A DNA stretch of 34,303 nt from Opitutus sp. GAS368 (GCA_945906965.1 CAMDRP010000022.1:1-34303); one strand, 5' to 3'; shown: positions 1-7,127, numbered from the stretch's first letter. Notes: generated from the sequence alone by a model not told the origin. Made by a program: numbers and translations.

Positions 1-536
1 TCGATGCGGTGGCAACTTTCGTAGAGCGCGAGGGTGAATTCGAAGTCGCGGTATTTTTCGAGAAACGCGGTGCGCGCGGAGGTTTTGGCGATAAGGAAAC
101 CAGCGAAGAGAAAACCGTTGGTGGGTAGGCCGCTGGCGCTCAAGACGGCCGCGACCGCGCAGGCGCCGGGGATTGGGATCACGGGCAAGCCCCGACGGCG
201 GCAGGCGCGCACCAAGCGGAAGCCGGGGTCGCTGATGGCGGGTGTGCCGGCGTCGCTCACAAGGGCAACGGATTGGCCGGCGGCGATTTTCGCGGCGATG
301 AACTCGGCGGCCTCGGTTTCGTTGTGATCGTGGTAGGATACGAGCGGACGATGCAGGCCGAAGCGCGTGAGGAGTCCGCCGGTGGTGCGGGTGTCTTCGC
401 AAGCGACCAGATCGACCGCGCCCAGAATGGCACGGGCGCGCTCGGTGAGATCAGCGAGGTTGCCGATAGGTGTGGCCACGACGTAGAGCGTGCCGGGCGA
501 GGGGATCAGCGAAGGGTTGGCGGCGGGCTCGTTCAT
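1..536 (-). CDS. rsmI: 16S rRNA 2'-O-ribose C1402 methyltransferase RsmI, 3' end beyond the window
   Basis: Reading the minus strand from the ATG at 536 gives an open frame of 178 codons that leaves the window at its left edge, so the C-terminal third is missing. The protein is recognisable from TLYVVATPIGNLADLTERA near residue 17, ACEDTR near 45, SYHDHNE near 67, ALVSDAGTPAISDPGFRLVR near 90 and a proline-rich PIPGACA stretch. These are the SAM-binding tetrapyrrole-methylase signatures of RsmI. The family methylates the ribose of C1402 in 16S rRNA, in the decoding centre, using SAM in the cytoplasm. An intrinsic terminator lies just upstream (547-572), so the gene probably has its own promoter and is separate from the pgi group. 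No Shine-Dalgarno sequence precedes the ATG. Identification is firm; only the C-terminus cannot be checked. Confidence 0.94.
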   Translation of the reverse strand, partial: MNEPAANPSLIPSPGTLYVVATPIGNLADLTERARAILGAVDLVACEDTRTTGGLLTRFGLHRPLVSYHDHNETEAAEFIAAKIAAGQSVALVSDAGTPAISDPGFRLVRACRRRGLPVIPIPGACAVAAVLSASGLPTNGFLFAGFLIAKTSARTAFLEKYRDFEFTLALYESCHRI

Positions 537-546
537 GCGCAGGCAC

Positions 547-572
547 AAAAAATCCGGCGCTAGGCCGGATTT
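547..572 (-). terminator. Rho-independent terminator
   Basis: Read on the minus strand, AAATCCGGC and GCCGGATTT form a perfect 9-bp stem around a 5-base loop (CTAGC), and the 3' arm runs straight into six Ts (547-552 on the plus strand are all A). It lies 25 bases after the stop codon of the small lipoprotein gene and just before rsmI. It therefore ends the pgi / coiled-coil / lipoprotein unit. The textbook shape gives high confidence. Confidence 0.82.
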
Positions 573-596
573 GGCGAGAGGGAAGTGAGGCGCGGC

Positions 597-761
597 TTAG
601 CGGCCGGTCTGTTGACCCATGCCGGGAATCTGGCCTTCCCAGCCGGCGGGGCGACTCCATGGAATCGCGGTGTCTTTCTGGCGGCGGGTTTCGCAGCCGC
701 TAAGGATGAGGCCAAAGGTGGCCAACAGGAGGAGCAGAAGCGGTTTTTTGAGGGAGTGCAT
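597..761 (-). CDS. Small (54-residue) predicted lipoprotein
   Basis: A short minus-strand ORF from ATG 761 to TAA 597 encodes 54 residues. It begins MHSLKKP, continues with a leucine-rich hydrophobic stretch and reaches a lipobox LSGC, with the lipidated Cys at residue 23. The mature peptide is only about 32 residues, polar, with a Trp- and Gly-rich tail (WSRPAGWEGQIPGMG). The signal peptide and lipobox argue that it is translated, exported and lipid-anchored. Its start lies 10 bases after the stop of the coiled-coil protein gene and it is followed by a strong terminator, so it is the last gene of that unit. I do not recognise a family; small lipoproteins of this kind are often left unannotated. 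Function unknown. Confidence 0.7.
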   Translation of the reverse strand: MHSLKKPLLLLLLATFGLILSGCETRRQKDTAIPWSRPAGWEGQIPGMGQQTGR

Positions 762-771
762 CGTGAGTGAG

Positions 772-1503
772 TTAAGGAGTTAGTACGGCCAAATCGCCTT
801 TGTGCAAGACGCCGCGTAGAGAATCAGGTTCCACTTGAGCGATAGAAAATTGCGAGCGTACGTCACTGATGCGGATTATGGCGAGGATTTCGGTGCCGTT
901 GCGCACCGAAAAGCGTTGGTCCACGCTCGCACCGCGGATGGAGCCATAATTGAGCACCACGAAGGAATTTTCTGGGCCGATACTCATGACATTGGCCGAG
1001 ACCCGGCCAGCGCGACTCGAGAAGACGGCGGTGGAAGCGCCGGCGGCCGTGGGCAGGGCGGCGCCGTTTTTCGACGTGGCGAGCTGGCGCTCCAGTTCGG
1101 CGATGGTGTTTTTGTAGGCTTCGACTTGGGCCGGCGGAATGGCTTGGGCGCGGGTGTCGGTGAGGTCGCGTTGCAACGAGCTGAGTTCGTCGCGGAGCGT
1201 GCGCTCGGCGACTTCACGGGCGGCGAGGGCGGCGCGCGAGGCGGCGAGGTCGGTGGTTAGCTGAGCAGTGTGGGACACCGCGGTGGCAAGTTGGGCTTTG
1301 GTGATTTCGACTTGGGCGCCGGCGGTGACGGCTTGTTTTTGAAACGACGAGGCCAACTCGCGCGAGGCCGTGAGCTGGCCGTCGAGGGCGACGGTGCGCG
1401 CGGTGAGTTCGCGGCGCGTTTCGAGGGCTTGCCAATACAGCGCGCCCAGCGAGCCGCTCACGGTGAAGGCGAGCAGGCTGAGGACGAGCAGGAGGCGATT
1501 CAT
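772..1503 (-). CDS. Membrane-anchored coiled-coil protein of unknown function
   Basis: The protein has 243 residues. Residues 1-22 form an uncleaved signal or single membrane anchor (MNRLLLVLSLLAFTVSGSLGAL). Residues of about 25-150 are a long Ala/Leu/Gln/Glu/Arg-rich helix with heptad character. A short Ala/Ser linker leads to a C-terminal beta-rich domain of about 70 residues (AGRVSANVMSIGPENSFVVL ... KGDLAVLTP). That layout, anchor plus coiled coil plus small barrel, suggests an envelope scaffold facing the periplasm. I do not recognise a named family. It starts 36 bases after pgi on the same strand and is followed at once by a small lipoprotein gene, so the two may work together at the envelope. 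Function not assigned. Confidence 0.8.
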   Translation of the reverse strand: MNRLLLVLSLLAFTVSGSLGALYWQALETRRELTARTVALDGQLTASRELASSFQKQAVTAGAQVEITKAQLATAVSHTAQLTTDLAASRAALAAREVAERTLRDELSSLQRDLTDTRAQAIPPAQVEAYKNTIAELERQLATSKNGAALPTAAGASTAVFSSRAGRVSANVMSIGPENSFVVLNYGSIRGASVDQRFSVRNGTEILAIIRISDVRSQFSIAQVEPDSLRGVLHKGDLAVLTP

Positions 1504-1539
1504 GGGAGTGGGGGTGAAAGCCGATGCAACGCAGCGCGG

Positions 1540-3123
1540 TTAAGCGGCGCGGTAAGTAGATTTAAACCACGGGGACTTGGCGCGCTTTTTCACGCCGCTG
1601 CCTTTGTTGGCGGCGAGGTGTTCGAGGATCTTGAACGCGAGTTCGGCGGCGTCGGGCTGGCCGACTTGGGCGGCGAGTTGCTCGGCGGTGAACTGGGCCT
1701 CGGGGGCGGCCTTGAGCGCGGCGGTGAGTTTGAGTTTCAACGCGATGACGCCACCGGCGGCTTTCTTGCCGGCTTCGACACCGGGTTGGTGGTAAGCGTT
1801 GATGCCGACGAGCGAGGCGTAGAGGCCGACGACGCGTTCGTAGAGCGCGATCAACATGCCGAGCGAGCGCGGCGAAACATCGGGCAACGTGATCGTGACG
1901 GAGTGGCGGTCTTTCTCGCTGAGGGCGTCGCGGGTGCCGAGGTAGAAGCCTTGGAGGAAATCGCCGGCGGTGATGCCGGGTTCGACTTCGAGGGCGGTCT
2001 TCGCATCGCGGTCTTTGAGGACTTCGATGAAGGTGACGAAGAAGTTATTCACGCCGTCGCGGAGTTGTTGGACGTAGGCGTGTTGATCGGTGGAACCTTT
2101 GTTGCCGTAGACGGCGATGCCTTGGTTGACGACGTTGCCCTTGAGGTCGTGTTCCTTGCCGAGCGACTCCATTACGAGTTGCTGGAGGTAACGGGAGAAC
2201 AAGAGCAGGCGGTCCTTGTAGGGGAGGACGACCATGTCTTTGGTGCCGCGGCCGTCGGTGGCGTAGAACCACATGAGCGCGAGGAGCGCGGCGGGGTTTT
2301 GGCCGACGGTGGTGTGGCGCGTGACGACGTCCATCGCGGCAGCGCCATCGAGCAGGGCTTGAATGTCGAGGCCTTGGAGCGCGGCGGGGAGCAAACCGAC
2401 GGCGGACAGTTCAGAGGTGCGGCCGCCGACCCAGTCCCACATGGGGAAACGGGCGAGCCAGTTTTGGGCGAGGGCGGTTTGTTCGAGCTTTGAGCCGGCG
2501 CCGGTGACGGCGACGAAGTGCTTCGTGAAATCAAGACCCGCGGCTTGGAAAGCGGCGGCTGCTTCGAGTTGGCCGTTGCGGGTTTCGGCGGTACCGCCGG
2601 ATTTGGAGATGACGACTACGAGGGTTTTGGCGAGTTGGCCGCGGAGCCCTGCGAGCACGTAGTCAATGCCGTCGGGGTCGGTGTTGTCGAAGAAGGCGAC
2701 GGCGAGTTTGTCTTTGCGCGGCGAGCCGAGGGCGTGGTGGACGAGTTGGGGGCCGAGGGCGGAGCCGCCGATACCGATCACGAGGAGGTTTTTGAATTTG
2801 CCCTTGGGGCCGGCGATGGCGCCGGAGTGGACGCGCGCGGCGAAGTCTTTGATCGCAGCGAGCGTGGCGGAAATCTCGGCGGCGAGGGCGGGCGTGGGCG
2901 CGAGCTGGGGCGCGCGGAGCCAGTAGTGGCCGACCATGCGGTTCTCATCGGGATTGGCGATGGCGCCTTTTTCCAAGGCGGCCATGTCGGCGAAGGCCTG
3001 TTGCATCGCGGCGTCTTTGGCGGCGAGAAAATCGTCGGGGAACGGGATGCGGCTGATGTCGAGCGCGAGGCCGAGATCGGCGTGGTGATAATAAAGCGAT
3101 TTAAAGCGGGACCAGGTGGACAT
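1540..3123 (-). CDS. pgi: Glucose-6-phosphate isomerase
   Basis: A 527-residue protein with the two SIS folds of phosphoglucose isomerase. Visible signatures are [20 protein letters not shown] near 112, [12 protein letters not shown] near 145, [16 protein letters not shown] near 170 (the sugar-phosphate SKSGGT loop), KEHDLKGN and [18 protein letters not shown] in the second half. It interconverts glucose 6-phosphate and fructose 6-phosphate in glycolysis and gluconeogenesis in the cytoplasm. The sequence style matches the cyanobacterial/verrucomicrobial-type enzyme rather than E. coli Pgi. The ATG at 3123 lies inside copy A of a 77-bp intergenic repeat, so the 5' leader is repeat-derived. No Shine-Dalgarno is present; the leader is pyrimidine-rich. 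Likely first gene of a three-gene unit ending at the terminator at 547-572. Confidence 0.97.
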   Translation of the reverse strand: MSTWSRFKSLYYHHADLGLALDISRIPFPDDFLAAKDAAMQQAFADMAALEKGAIANPDENRMVGHYWLRAPQLAPTPALAAEISATLAAIKDFAARVHSGAIAGPKGKFKNLLVIGIGGSALGPQLVHHALGSPRKDKLAVAFFDNTDPDGIDYVLAGLRGQLAKTLVVVISKSGGTAETRNGQLEAAAAFQAAGLDFTKHFVAVTGAGSKLEQTALAQNWLARFPMWDWVGGRTSELSAVGLLPAALQGLDIQALLDGAAAMDVVTRHTTVGQNPAALLALMWFYATDGRGTKDMVVLPYKDRLLLFSRYLQQLVMESLGKEHDLKGNVVNQGIAVYGNKGSTDQHAYVQQLRDGVNNFFVTFIEVLKDRDAKTALEVEPGITAGDFLQGFYLGTRDALSEKDRHSVTITLPDVSPRSLGMLIALYERVVGLYASLVGINAYHQPGVEAGKKAAGGVIALKLKLTAALKAAPEAQFTAEQLAAQVGQPDAAELAFKILEHLAANKGSGVKKRAKSPWFKSTYRAA

Positions 3124-3195
3124 GGAGAAGGAAAAGGGAAAGGCAGTTGAGGAAAGCGACTGCGGCGCGCGGGTACGAGGAGAAATCGGCGCGAC
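3119..3195. repeat. Direct repeat 1, copy A (about 77 bp), left of the PIN/Phd module
   Basis: Bases 3119-3195 match 4137-4213 in the same orientation without gaps and with only six mismatches by eye (about 92% identical). The unit is purine-rich on the plus strand at its left end (GGAGAAGGAAAAG) and ends AGGAGAAATCGGCGCGAC. It covers the pgi start codon and the pgi leader. The two copies enclose exactly the toxin-antitoxin pair and its flanks. Confidence 0.9.
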
Positions 3196-3371
3196 CCTAC
3201 CTTAATCCTGCCCATAAATCCGTTGATCACATCCAATCCCACACCCTCATCCCCTTTTTGCAGAATTTGACGGACACAGCTCGTCCTTAAGGCGACCCTT
3301 TGAGCCGCCAGAACACGAACTAAGGTGATCAACCATTTTGCCGGGTGTGGCTAAAGTCCCCGACGGATCAA
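3196..3371. other. Non-coding stretch with a long-range inverted repeat
   Basis: No convincing gene between repeat copy A and the PIN toxin. The only structure seen is GTTGATCAC at 3222-3230 and its exact reverse complement at 3325-3333, enclosing about 94 bases. This could be a remnant of inserted DNA or chance. The pgi promoter should lie here but no clear -35/-10 pair is visible. Confidence 0.5.
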
Positions 3372-3788
3372 TTAGGGAAAGATCGCAACGCCCGCCGCTT
3401 TTGCGGCCTTGGCGAGAGCGTGGTCACTGGTCGCGAGCGCCGCGCCGCGCCGCATAGCGAGCTCGAGATAACAGGCGTCATAGATCGTGAGGCCGTATTG
3501 GCGTGCGAGAGCAGTTGTGTCACTGCCGACGCGGCGGGCTGTCTCGTCGTCCTCGATAACAGGAATCGCCGCGACCAGGTTCAGCGCCTCGGTAATGTCG
3601 GCCTGGCTGGCGCGCTTGCGGCGTTCAGCCATGACAAGGCCGTTGGCTACTTCGACGCACCAATGGGCCGGAACGTACGTCGGCGTGCCGCTCTCGATAA
3701 TCGCGAGAGATTTGAGCGCATCGGGATGTTGCTCGTCTAGCATCAGGAAGCCGAGCGCGGTCGAACCGTCTATGACGAGCGCCTTCAC
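3372..3788 (-). CDS. Type II toxin, PIN-domain ribonuclease (VapC-like)
   Basis: A 138-residue single PIN domain. The four acidic residues of the Mg-dependent RNase site are all in place: D7 (ALVIDGS), E46 (CVEVANG), D104 (TIYDACYLELA) and D122 (ATSDHALA). PIN toxins of this type cleave tRNA or rRNA and are silenced by binding their antitoxin. The gene starts 3 bases after the antitoxin stop, a tight two-gene operon. Length and residues are those of an intact toxin. The antitoxin is Phd-type rather than an AbrB-type VapB, a common pairing. The whole module lies between two direct repeats, which suggests it arrived or can leave as a unit. RNA target not predictable from sequence. Confidence 0.92.
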   Translation of the reverse strand: MKALVIDGSTALGFLMLDEQHPDALKSLAIIESGTPTYVPAHWCVEVANGLVMAERRKRASQADITEALNLVAAIPVIEDDETARRVGSDTTALARQYGLTIYDACYLELAMRRGAALATSDHALAKAAKAAGVAIFP

Positions 3789-3791
3789 AGG

Positions 3792-4055
3792 TTAAATGCG
3801 GCGGCCTTCGTTGATGAGGTCCCGGGCAGACACGCCCTTGGGTAACGAAAGCTTAGCGTGGAGCGACCGGATGCGAGTAAAAACCGAGCGGTCCGCGACA
3901 GGCTCACCCGCGGGGACTAGTCGTGCGACGTTGCGGGAGTGACGAGTGATCGTGACGGTTCGGCCGCTTTCAACGAGGTCGAGAAGTTCCGAAAGTTTCG
4001 TTTTGGCTTCGTAAGCCCCGACAATTTTGGAAGGTGCAGTAGCTGTTGCGATCAT
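3792..4055 (-). CDS. Type II antitoxin, Phd/YefM family
   Basis: An 87-residue protein. Residues of about 10-50 carry the Phd/YefM DNA-binding and dimerisation core (VGAYEAKTKLSELLDLVESG, then TVTITRHSRNVARLVP). The C-terminal 35 residues, basic and helical, are the usual toxin-neutralising tail. The protein binds the PIN toxin encoded immediately downstream and represses the shared promoter. Start ATG at 4055; the leader has no Shine-Dalgarno. The operator-like repeats at 4065-4087 lie 10-32 bases upstream, as expected for autoregulation. Confidence 0.92.
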   Translation of the reverse strand: MIATATAPSKIVGAYEAKTKLSELLDLVESGRTVTITRHSRNVARLVPAGEPVADRSVFTRIRSLHAKLSLPKGVSARDLINEGRRI

Positions 4056-4064
4056 AAGGGGCAG

Positions 4065-4087
4065 TTAGACTGGTCTAAAGACTGGTC
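4065..4087 (-). promoter_or_regulatory. Candidate Phd-type operator upstream of the antitoxin
   Basis: TTAGAC-TG-GTCTAA at 4065-4078 is a 6-bp inverted repeat around two bases. The 9-mer AGACTGGTC occurs at 4067-4075 and again at 4079-4087, a 12-bp phased direct repeat. Phd/YefM antitoxins repress their own promoter from short palindromes next to the start codon, so position and form fit. AT-rich sequence beyond it (4090-4135) could hold the -10/-35, but I cannot choose a pair. Confidence 0.5.
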
Positions 4088-4136
4088 GGAATGAGATAAT
4101 GGGCAAGATATCATTTAGGCGTTAATTAAGATACCA

Positions 4137-4213
4137 GACATGGAGAAGGAAAAGGAAAAGGCAGCAGGGGAAAGCGACTGCCGCGCGTGGGTACGAGGAG
4201 AAATCGGCGCGAC
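4137..4213. repeat. Direct repeat 1, copy B, right of the PIN/Phd module
   Basis: Second copy of the unit at 3119-3195, same orientation, gap-free over about 77 bases with six mismatches. It begins about 80 bases upstream of the antitoxin start and ends three bases before the stop codon of the alpha/beta hydrolase gene. It has no reading frame that looks like a protein. Confidence 0.9.
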
Positions 4214-4216
4214 GCC

Positions 4217-5128
4217 TCAACGATCAGCGAGGACGCTGGTTTTGAGAAAGAGAGCGAACTCTTGGCGCGCGTCCGCGACTTGCGCGTGGGCGAGATCGGT
4301 GTGGATAAATACGAAGCGCTTGTCGCGGAGGGCGTCGACTTGCAGGGCTTTTTCTTCGGTGCAGAGCGTCGGCGTACCGCGGGCGGCGAGGCGGGCTTGG
4401 AGTTTTTCGGACTCTTCCTTCGTGCCGCCGTGATCGGTGTAGATGTTGAGCAGACGACCGTGCGTGCGGTCAGCCCACGCGAGGAAGGAATCGGTGCGGC
4501 CATAGAGCGCGTCGAAGAGCCAGACCTCGTCGGCGTTTTTCGCGAGGCCGCCGCGATCGAGGATGCCGGCGATCACGCGATAGCCGCCACTATGACCAGA
4601 GAGAATGATCCGGCCCACCGAGAAGTCCTGCGTTTTAAAATCCGCGCGGGTGCGGAGCGTGGCGATGACCTCGGCCATGAAGCGTTTGAAACCATCGGCG
4701 TCCTCAAGTTTGCCGCCGAAGGAATCGGGCGCATTGTACGGGCCTTCAGGGATGACGAGGATCGCGTTCTTGCCGCTGGCGACGAGTTGTTCGACGAGGT
4801 GAAACGTGCGGAGCGTGGTGGCGACGGTGTTGGTCCAGCCGTGGAAATGAATGACAAAGTCCAGCGACGCACTGGGGCGGAAACCGTGCGGGATAAAAAG
4901 CGCGACGGTGTTGTCGGCGTAGTGGTCTTTGGCCGGGAAGTGCCGGCCTTGGTAGGTGTGACCCGCCGCGCGGTCAGGGTGGGGGAAAGGCGCGGAGGCG
5001 AACGGGGCGAGGATGAGCTGGCCGTGCGCGGCGAAGGTTGCTTCGAGGCTGGGCGCAGCGTGGGCGATTGACGCTATCGCCAAGAACCCGAACCCGCGCC
5101 ACAGTCGATCGCAGATGTTAAAGTGCAT
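4217..5128 (-). CDS. Exported alpha/beta-hydrolase-fold protein
   Basis: Starting at the ATG at 5128 gives 303 residues beginning with a signal peptide (MHFNICDRLWRGFGFLAIAS, cleavage near AHA-AP). An in-frame ATG at 5188 would add 20 residues before the signal and is disfavoured. The core shows an alpha/beta hydrolase: a strand with oxyanion-type HG (FVIHFHGW), LVIPEGPY, and the nucleophile elbow SGHSGGYRVI with the catalytic Ser. A later Asp (WLFDALYG) and a His near the C-terminus (FIHTDLAH) could complete the triad. The protein is probably periplasmic or outer-membrane associated; substrate unknown, esterase or peptidase equally possible. The stop codon lies three bases from repeat copy B. 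A 55-codon antitoxin-like ORF ends 8 bases upstream of the start. Confidence 0.82.
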   Translation of the reverse strand: MHFNICDRLWRGFGFLAIASIAHAAPSLEATFAAHGQLILAPFASAPFPHPDRAAGHTYQGRHFPAKDHYADNTVALFIPHGFRPSASLDFVIHFHGWTNTVATTLRTFHLVEQLVASGKNAILVIPEGPYNAPDSFGGKLEDADGFKRFMAEVIATLRTRADFKTQDFSVGRIILSGHSGGYRVIAGILDRGGLAKNADEVWLFDALYGRTDSFLAWADRTHGRLLNIYTDHGGTKEESEKLQARLAARGTPTLCTEEKALQVDALRDKRFVFIHTDLAHAQVADARQEFALFLKTSVLADR

Positions 5129-5136
5129 ACCGCCGT

Positions 5137-5304
5137 TCAAAGGGCTTCGCGGACTGCACGGCGAGGAATCCCCGCGCCGCGATCCCATTCCGCCAGACCT
5201 GCGCGAACGGCCGCGATGAACGCGCTCTCTCGGACCACTTCATGCCGTGAAACCTCGCTCGGCCATGGGTTCAACCTGACGGGGACGGCCTCACGTGTGC
5301 TCAT
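5137..5304 (-). CDS. Small antitoxin-like ORF without a partner toxin
   Basis: Reading the minus strand from ATG 5304 to TGA 5137 gives 55 residues: MSTREAVPVRLNPWP, then HEVVRESAFIAAVRAGLAEW and DRGAGIPRRAVREAL. The second half (AAVRAGLAEWDRGAGIP plus a final helix) resembles the C-terminal tail of small ParD-like antitoxins, where an I-x-AAV-x-x-GL segment precedes a D-x-G-x-G-IP turn. An in-frame TAG just before the ATG bars extension. No toxin gene follows; the next gene, 8 bases on, is the exported hydrolase. It may be an orphan antitoxin, a decayed TA remnant, or a chance ORF. Similarity is by eye only. Confidence 0.42.
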   Translation of the reverse strand: MSTREAVPVRLNPWPSEVSRHEVVRESAFIAAVRAGLAEWDRGAGIPRRAVREAL

Positions 5305-5563
5305 GCCCAGAAGCTACCGGCGTCCAACCCCGGTTCAAGCCTGCGCATGGCATCATGCCTCGCAGCCTCGCGCTACTGTGGCCAATCGGGCCAAATCATT
5401 TCGCTCCTGCCACCCCCGCCACCTCGATCACGCGACCTTCCGCTCCGCCCACAACGACGCTCGCCTTGCGCCGTGGCTTGCTACAACCCGCCGAGGCTGA
5501 TCTGAAACCTTAACCCCAAAAAGAGTCGTTTGCCATGCCATTACCCGGCGCCAAATTCAGCGC
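5305..5563. other. Non-coding stretch before the ParD/ParE module
   Basis: About 260 bases without a believable gene. It contains copy A of direct repeat 2 (5429-5481). The rest is plain GC-rich sequence, and no promoter for the plus-strand TA pair could be picked out with confidence. Confidence 0.5.
5429..5481. repeat. Direct repeat 2, copy A (53 bp), left of the ParD/ParE module
   Basis: Bases 5429-5481 match 6062-6114 in the same orientation, gap-free with two mismatches (51/53). The shared core is CAACGACGCTCGCCTTGCGC followed by CGTGGCTTGC. It is unrelated to repeat 1. The copies bracket the whole toxin-antitoxin pair. Confidence 0.92.
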
Positions 5564-5761
5564 ATGTCGTCGGCAATCGCGAAGCGCAAAAACGTCAAAT
5601 CGTCGGCCATTAAGTTGGTGCGTGGCCTCTCTCCCTCGTCCACCTGGGATGATCTCATGTATCGCATCTACGTCCGGCAAAAAATCGACGCTGGGCTCGC
5701 CGATATCCGCGTTGGCCGCGTCCATTCGCACGCGGCGATTAGGAAGGAATTTGCGGCGTGA
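5564..5761 (+). CDS. ParD-like type II antitoxin component
   Basis: A 65-residue basic-to-amphipathic protein. The middle and C-terminus (WDDLMYRIYVRQKIDAGLAD, then IRVGRVHSHAAIRKEF) match the helical addiction-module antitoxins that precede RelE/ParE toxins: a D-D-L/I-M-Y-x-I-Y-V-R-x-K-I block followed by a GL-x-D-I-x-x-G-R-V-x-S-H tail. It should bind and inhibit the downstream toxin and repress the operon. Start ATG at 5564; no Shine-Dalgarno. Its last codon and stop overlap the toxin start by four bases (GTGA at 5758-5761), so translation is probably coupled. Confidence 0.85.
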   Translation: MSSAIAKRKNVKSSAIKLVRGLSPSSTWDDLMYRIYVRQKIDAGLADIRVGRVHSHAAIRKEFAA

Positions 5762-6057
5762 CGATTGGCTGGTCTTCCGAAGCTCGGCGCTCGCTGCGTG
5801 CGATTCTACGCTACATCGCGCAGGATTCCGAATTTTACGCCGCACGGATGGTCGCTCGCATCATCGAGCGTGTGGACCGCGCCGCGATGGCCCCCGGCCA
5901 AGGCCACTCGGTCCACGAATATCCTGAGGCTCCATTGAAGGAAGTTTACGAATCTCCGTATCGCATCATCTACCGGTTTTCGGCAGCGGAATTTTGGGTC
6001 GTGACGATTGTCCATTTTAAAGCGCCTCTCGAACGAAAGCGGCTAACCGGTCGCTAG
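5758..6057 (+). CDS. RelE/ParE-family toxin
   Basis: A 99-residue protein starting at GTG 5758, which overlaps the antitoxin stop. It has the ParE/RelE fold signature: WSSEARRSLRAILRYIAQDS (helices 1-2), ARMVARIIERVD, a GHSVHEYPEAPLKEVYESPY hairpin, then YRIIYRF and VVTIVHFKAPLE strands. ParE-type members block DNA gyrase and RelE-type members cleave mRNA on ribosomes; the sequence alone does not decide between them. Length is normal and the gene looks intact. It ends four bases before repeat 2 copy B. The module is convergent with the minus-strand gene block to its left and co-directional with the pseudouridine synthase. Confidence 0.9.
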   Translation: MTIGWSSEARRSLRAILRYIAQDSEFYAARMVARIIERVDRAAMAPGQGHSVHEYPEAPLKEVYESPYRIIYRFSAAEFWVVTIVHFKAPLERKRLTGR

Positions 6058-6061
6058 AGCC

Positions 6062-6114
6062 CACGCGACCGTCCGCTCCGCCTACAACGACGCTCGCCTT
6101 GCGCCGTGGCTTGC
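6062..6114. repeat. Direct repeat 2, copy B, right of the ParD/ParE module
   Basis: Second copy of 5429-5481, same orientation, two mismatches over 53 bases. It starts four bases after the toxin stop codon and contains an in-frame ATG (6106) that could be mistaken for the start of the next gene. Confidence 0.92.
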
Positions 6115-6204
6115 GGGATAACGCGGGCTCCTTTGGCAACACCTTCGCCCCTCCCGCCCGCTTCCTCTTCGGCCGCCCTCGCGACGGACCGCGCGCCGTT
6201 GCCC

Positions 6205-7083
6205 ATGCGCGACGGCGTGAGCCCAAGTTGCGTCGTCTTGCCCGCAGGCTCGTGGGCCACGGTGGCAGACTTTCTCGTCGCGCGGTTTCCGGGCGTCGCG
6301 CCGGCGATCTGGGCCGAGCGCCTGGCGGCGGGTGAGGTCGTGGACGAACTCGGCGCGACCGTGGACGCGCACCGTCCTTATCGGCCTGGCGCGCGCATTT
6401 ATTATTACCGCGCCCTCGCGGCGGAACCGCGGATTCCCTTCGACGAGGTCGTGCTCTTTCAAAACGAGTTTCTCGTCGTCGCCGACAAACCGCACTTCTT
6501 GCCCGTCATCCCCTCTGGCCGCTACGTGCAAGAAACCCTCCTCGTGCGCCTCAAGCGCAAGCTCGGCCTCGCCGCGCTCTCGCCGATCCACCGTATCGAC
6601 CGCGAGACGGCCGGCCTCGTCGTCTTCACCGTGCAAGCCGCCACGCGCGGGCGTTATCAAAATCTCTTTTTGGACCACGCGATTGAGAAACACTACGAAG
6701 CCATCGCGCCCGCGCGCCCCGAGCTGACGTTGCCGCTCGTGTACCGCAGCCGACTCGAAGAAAACCCCGAGCGTTTCATGCAAGTGCGCGAAGTCGCCGG
6801 CCCGCCCAATGCCGAGACGCGCCTCGCCTTGCTCGAGACGCGCGGCGCCTGGGCGCGCTACGGACTCGTGCCCGTCACGGGCCGCAAACACCAGCTCCGG
6901 GCGCACTGCGCCGCACTCGGTATCCCAATCTGCCACGACCAGATTTATCCCGTGCACCAACCGGAAAACACCGACGACTACCGCCGCCCGCTGCAACTCT
7001 TGGCCAAGTCCCTCGCCTTCACCGATCCCATCAGCGGCGAGGCGCTGCGCTTCACGAGCGCGCGGACGTTGGTGTGGCCGTGA
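6205..7083 (+). CDS. RluA-family pseudouridine synthase
   Basis: From ATG 6205 the protein has 292 residues. Motifs are RIPFDEVVLFQNEFLVVADK with PHFLPVIPSG, then PIHRIDRETAGLVVF with the catalytic Asp at about residue 132, and VPVTGRKHQLRAHCAALGIP near the C-terminus. This is the RluA class, which isomerises uridines in rRNA or tRNA. N-terminal residues resemble an S4-like segment (LAAGEVVDELGATVDAHRPY). The in-frame ATG at 6106 would add 33 residues of poor Ala/Pro-rich sequence starting inside repeat 2 copy B; homologous proteins I recall begin near MRDGVSPS, so 6205 is preferred. Which RNA position it modifies cannot be told. A weak hairpin and T-run follow the stop. Confidence 0.9.
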   Translation: MRDGVSPSCVVLPAGSWATVADFLVARFPGVAPAIWAERLAAGEVVDELGATVDAHRPYRPGARIYYYRALAAEPRIPFDEVVLFQNEFLVVADKPHFLPVIPSGRYVQETLLVRLKRKLGLAALSPIHRIDRETAGLVVFTVQAATRGRYQNLFLDHAIEKHYEAIAPARPELTLPLVYRSRLEENPERFMQVREVAGPPNAETRLALLETRGAWARYGLVPVTGRKHQLRAHCAALGIPICHDQIYPVHQPENTDDYRRPLQLLAKSLAFTDPISGEALRFTSARTLVWP

Positions 7084-7127
7084 ACCCAACAGTTGGGACA
7101 TTCCCGCCTCGTTGGATCTAAGCTCAT

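Noticed and set aside
1270-2493. A 407-codon plus-strand open frame opposite pgi
   Set aside because: Antisense to a firmly identified gene; Gly/Glu/Asp-rich composition is that of a high-GC shadow frame, with no recognisable motif.
3119-6114. Integron-type attC sites around the two TA modules
   Set aside because: The repeats lack the paired inverted core sites of attC, the two repeat types differ from each other, and no integrase is present.
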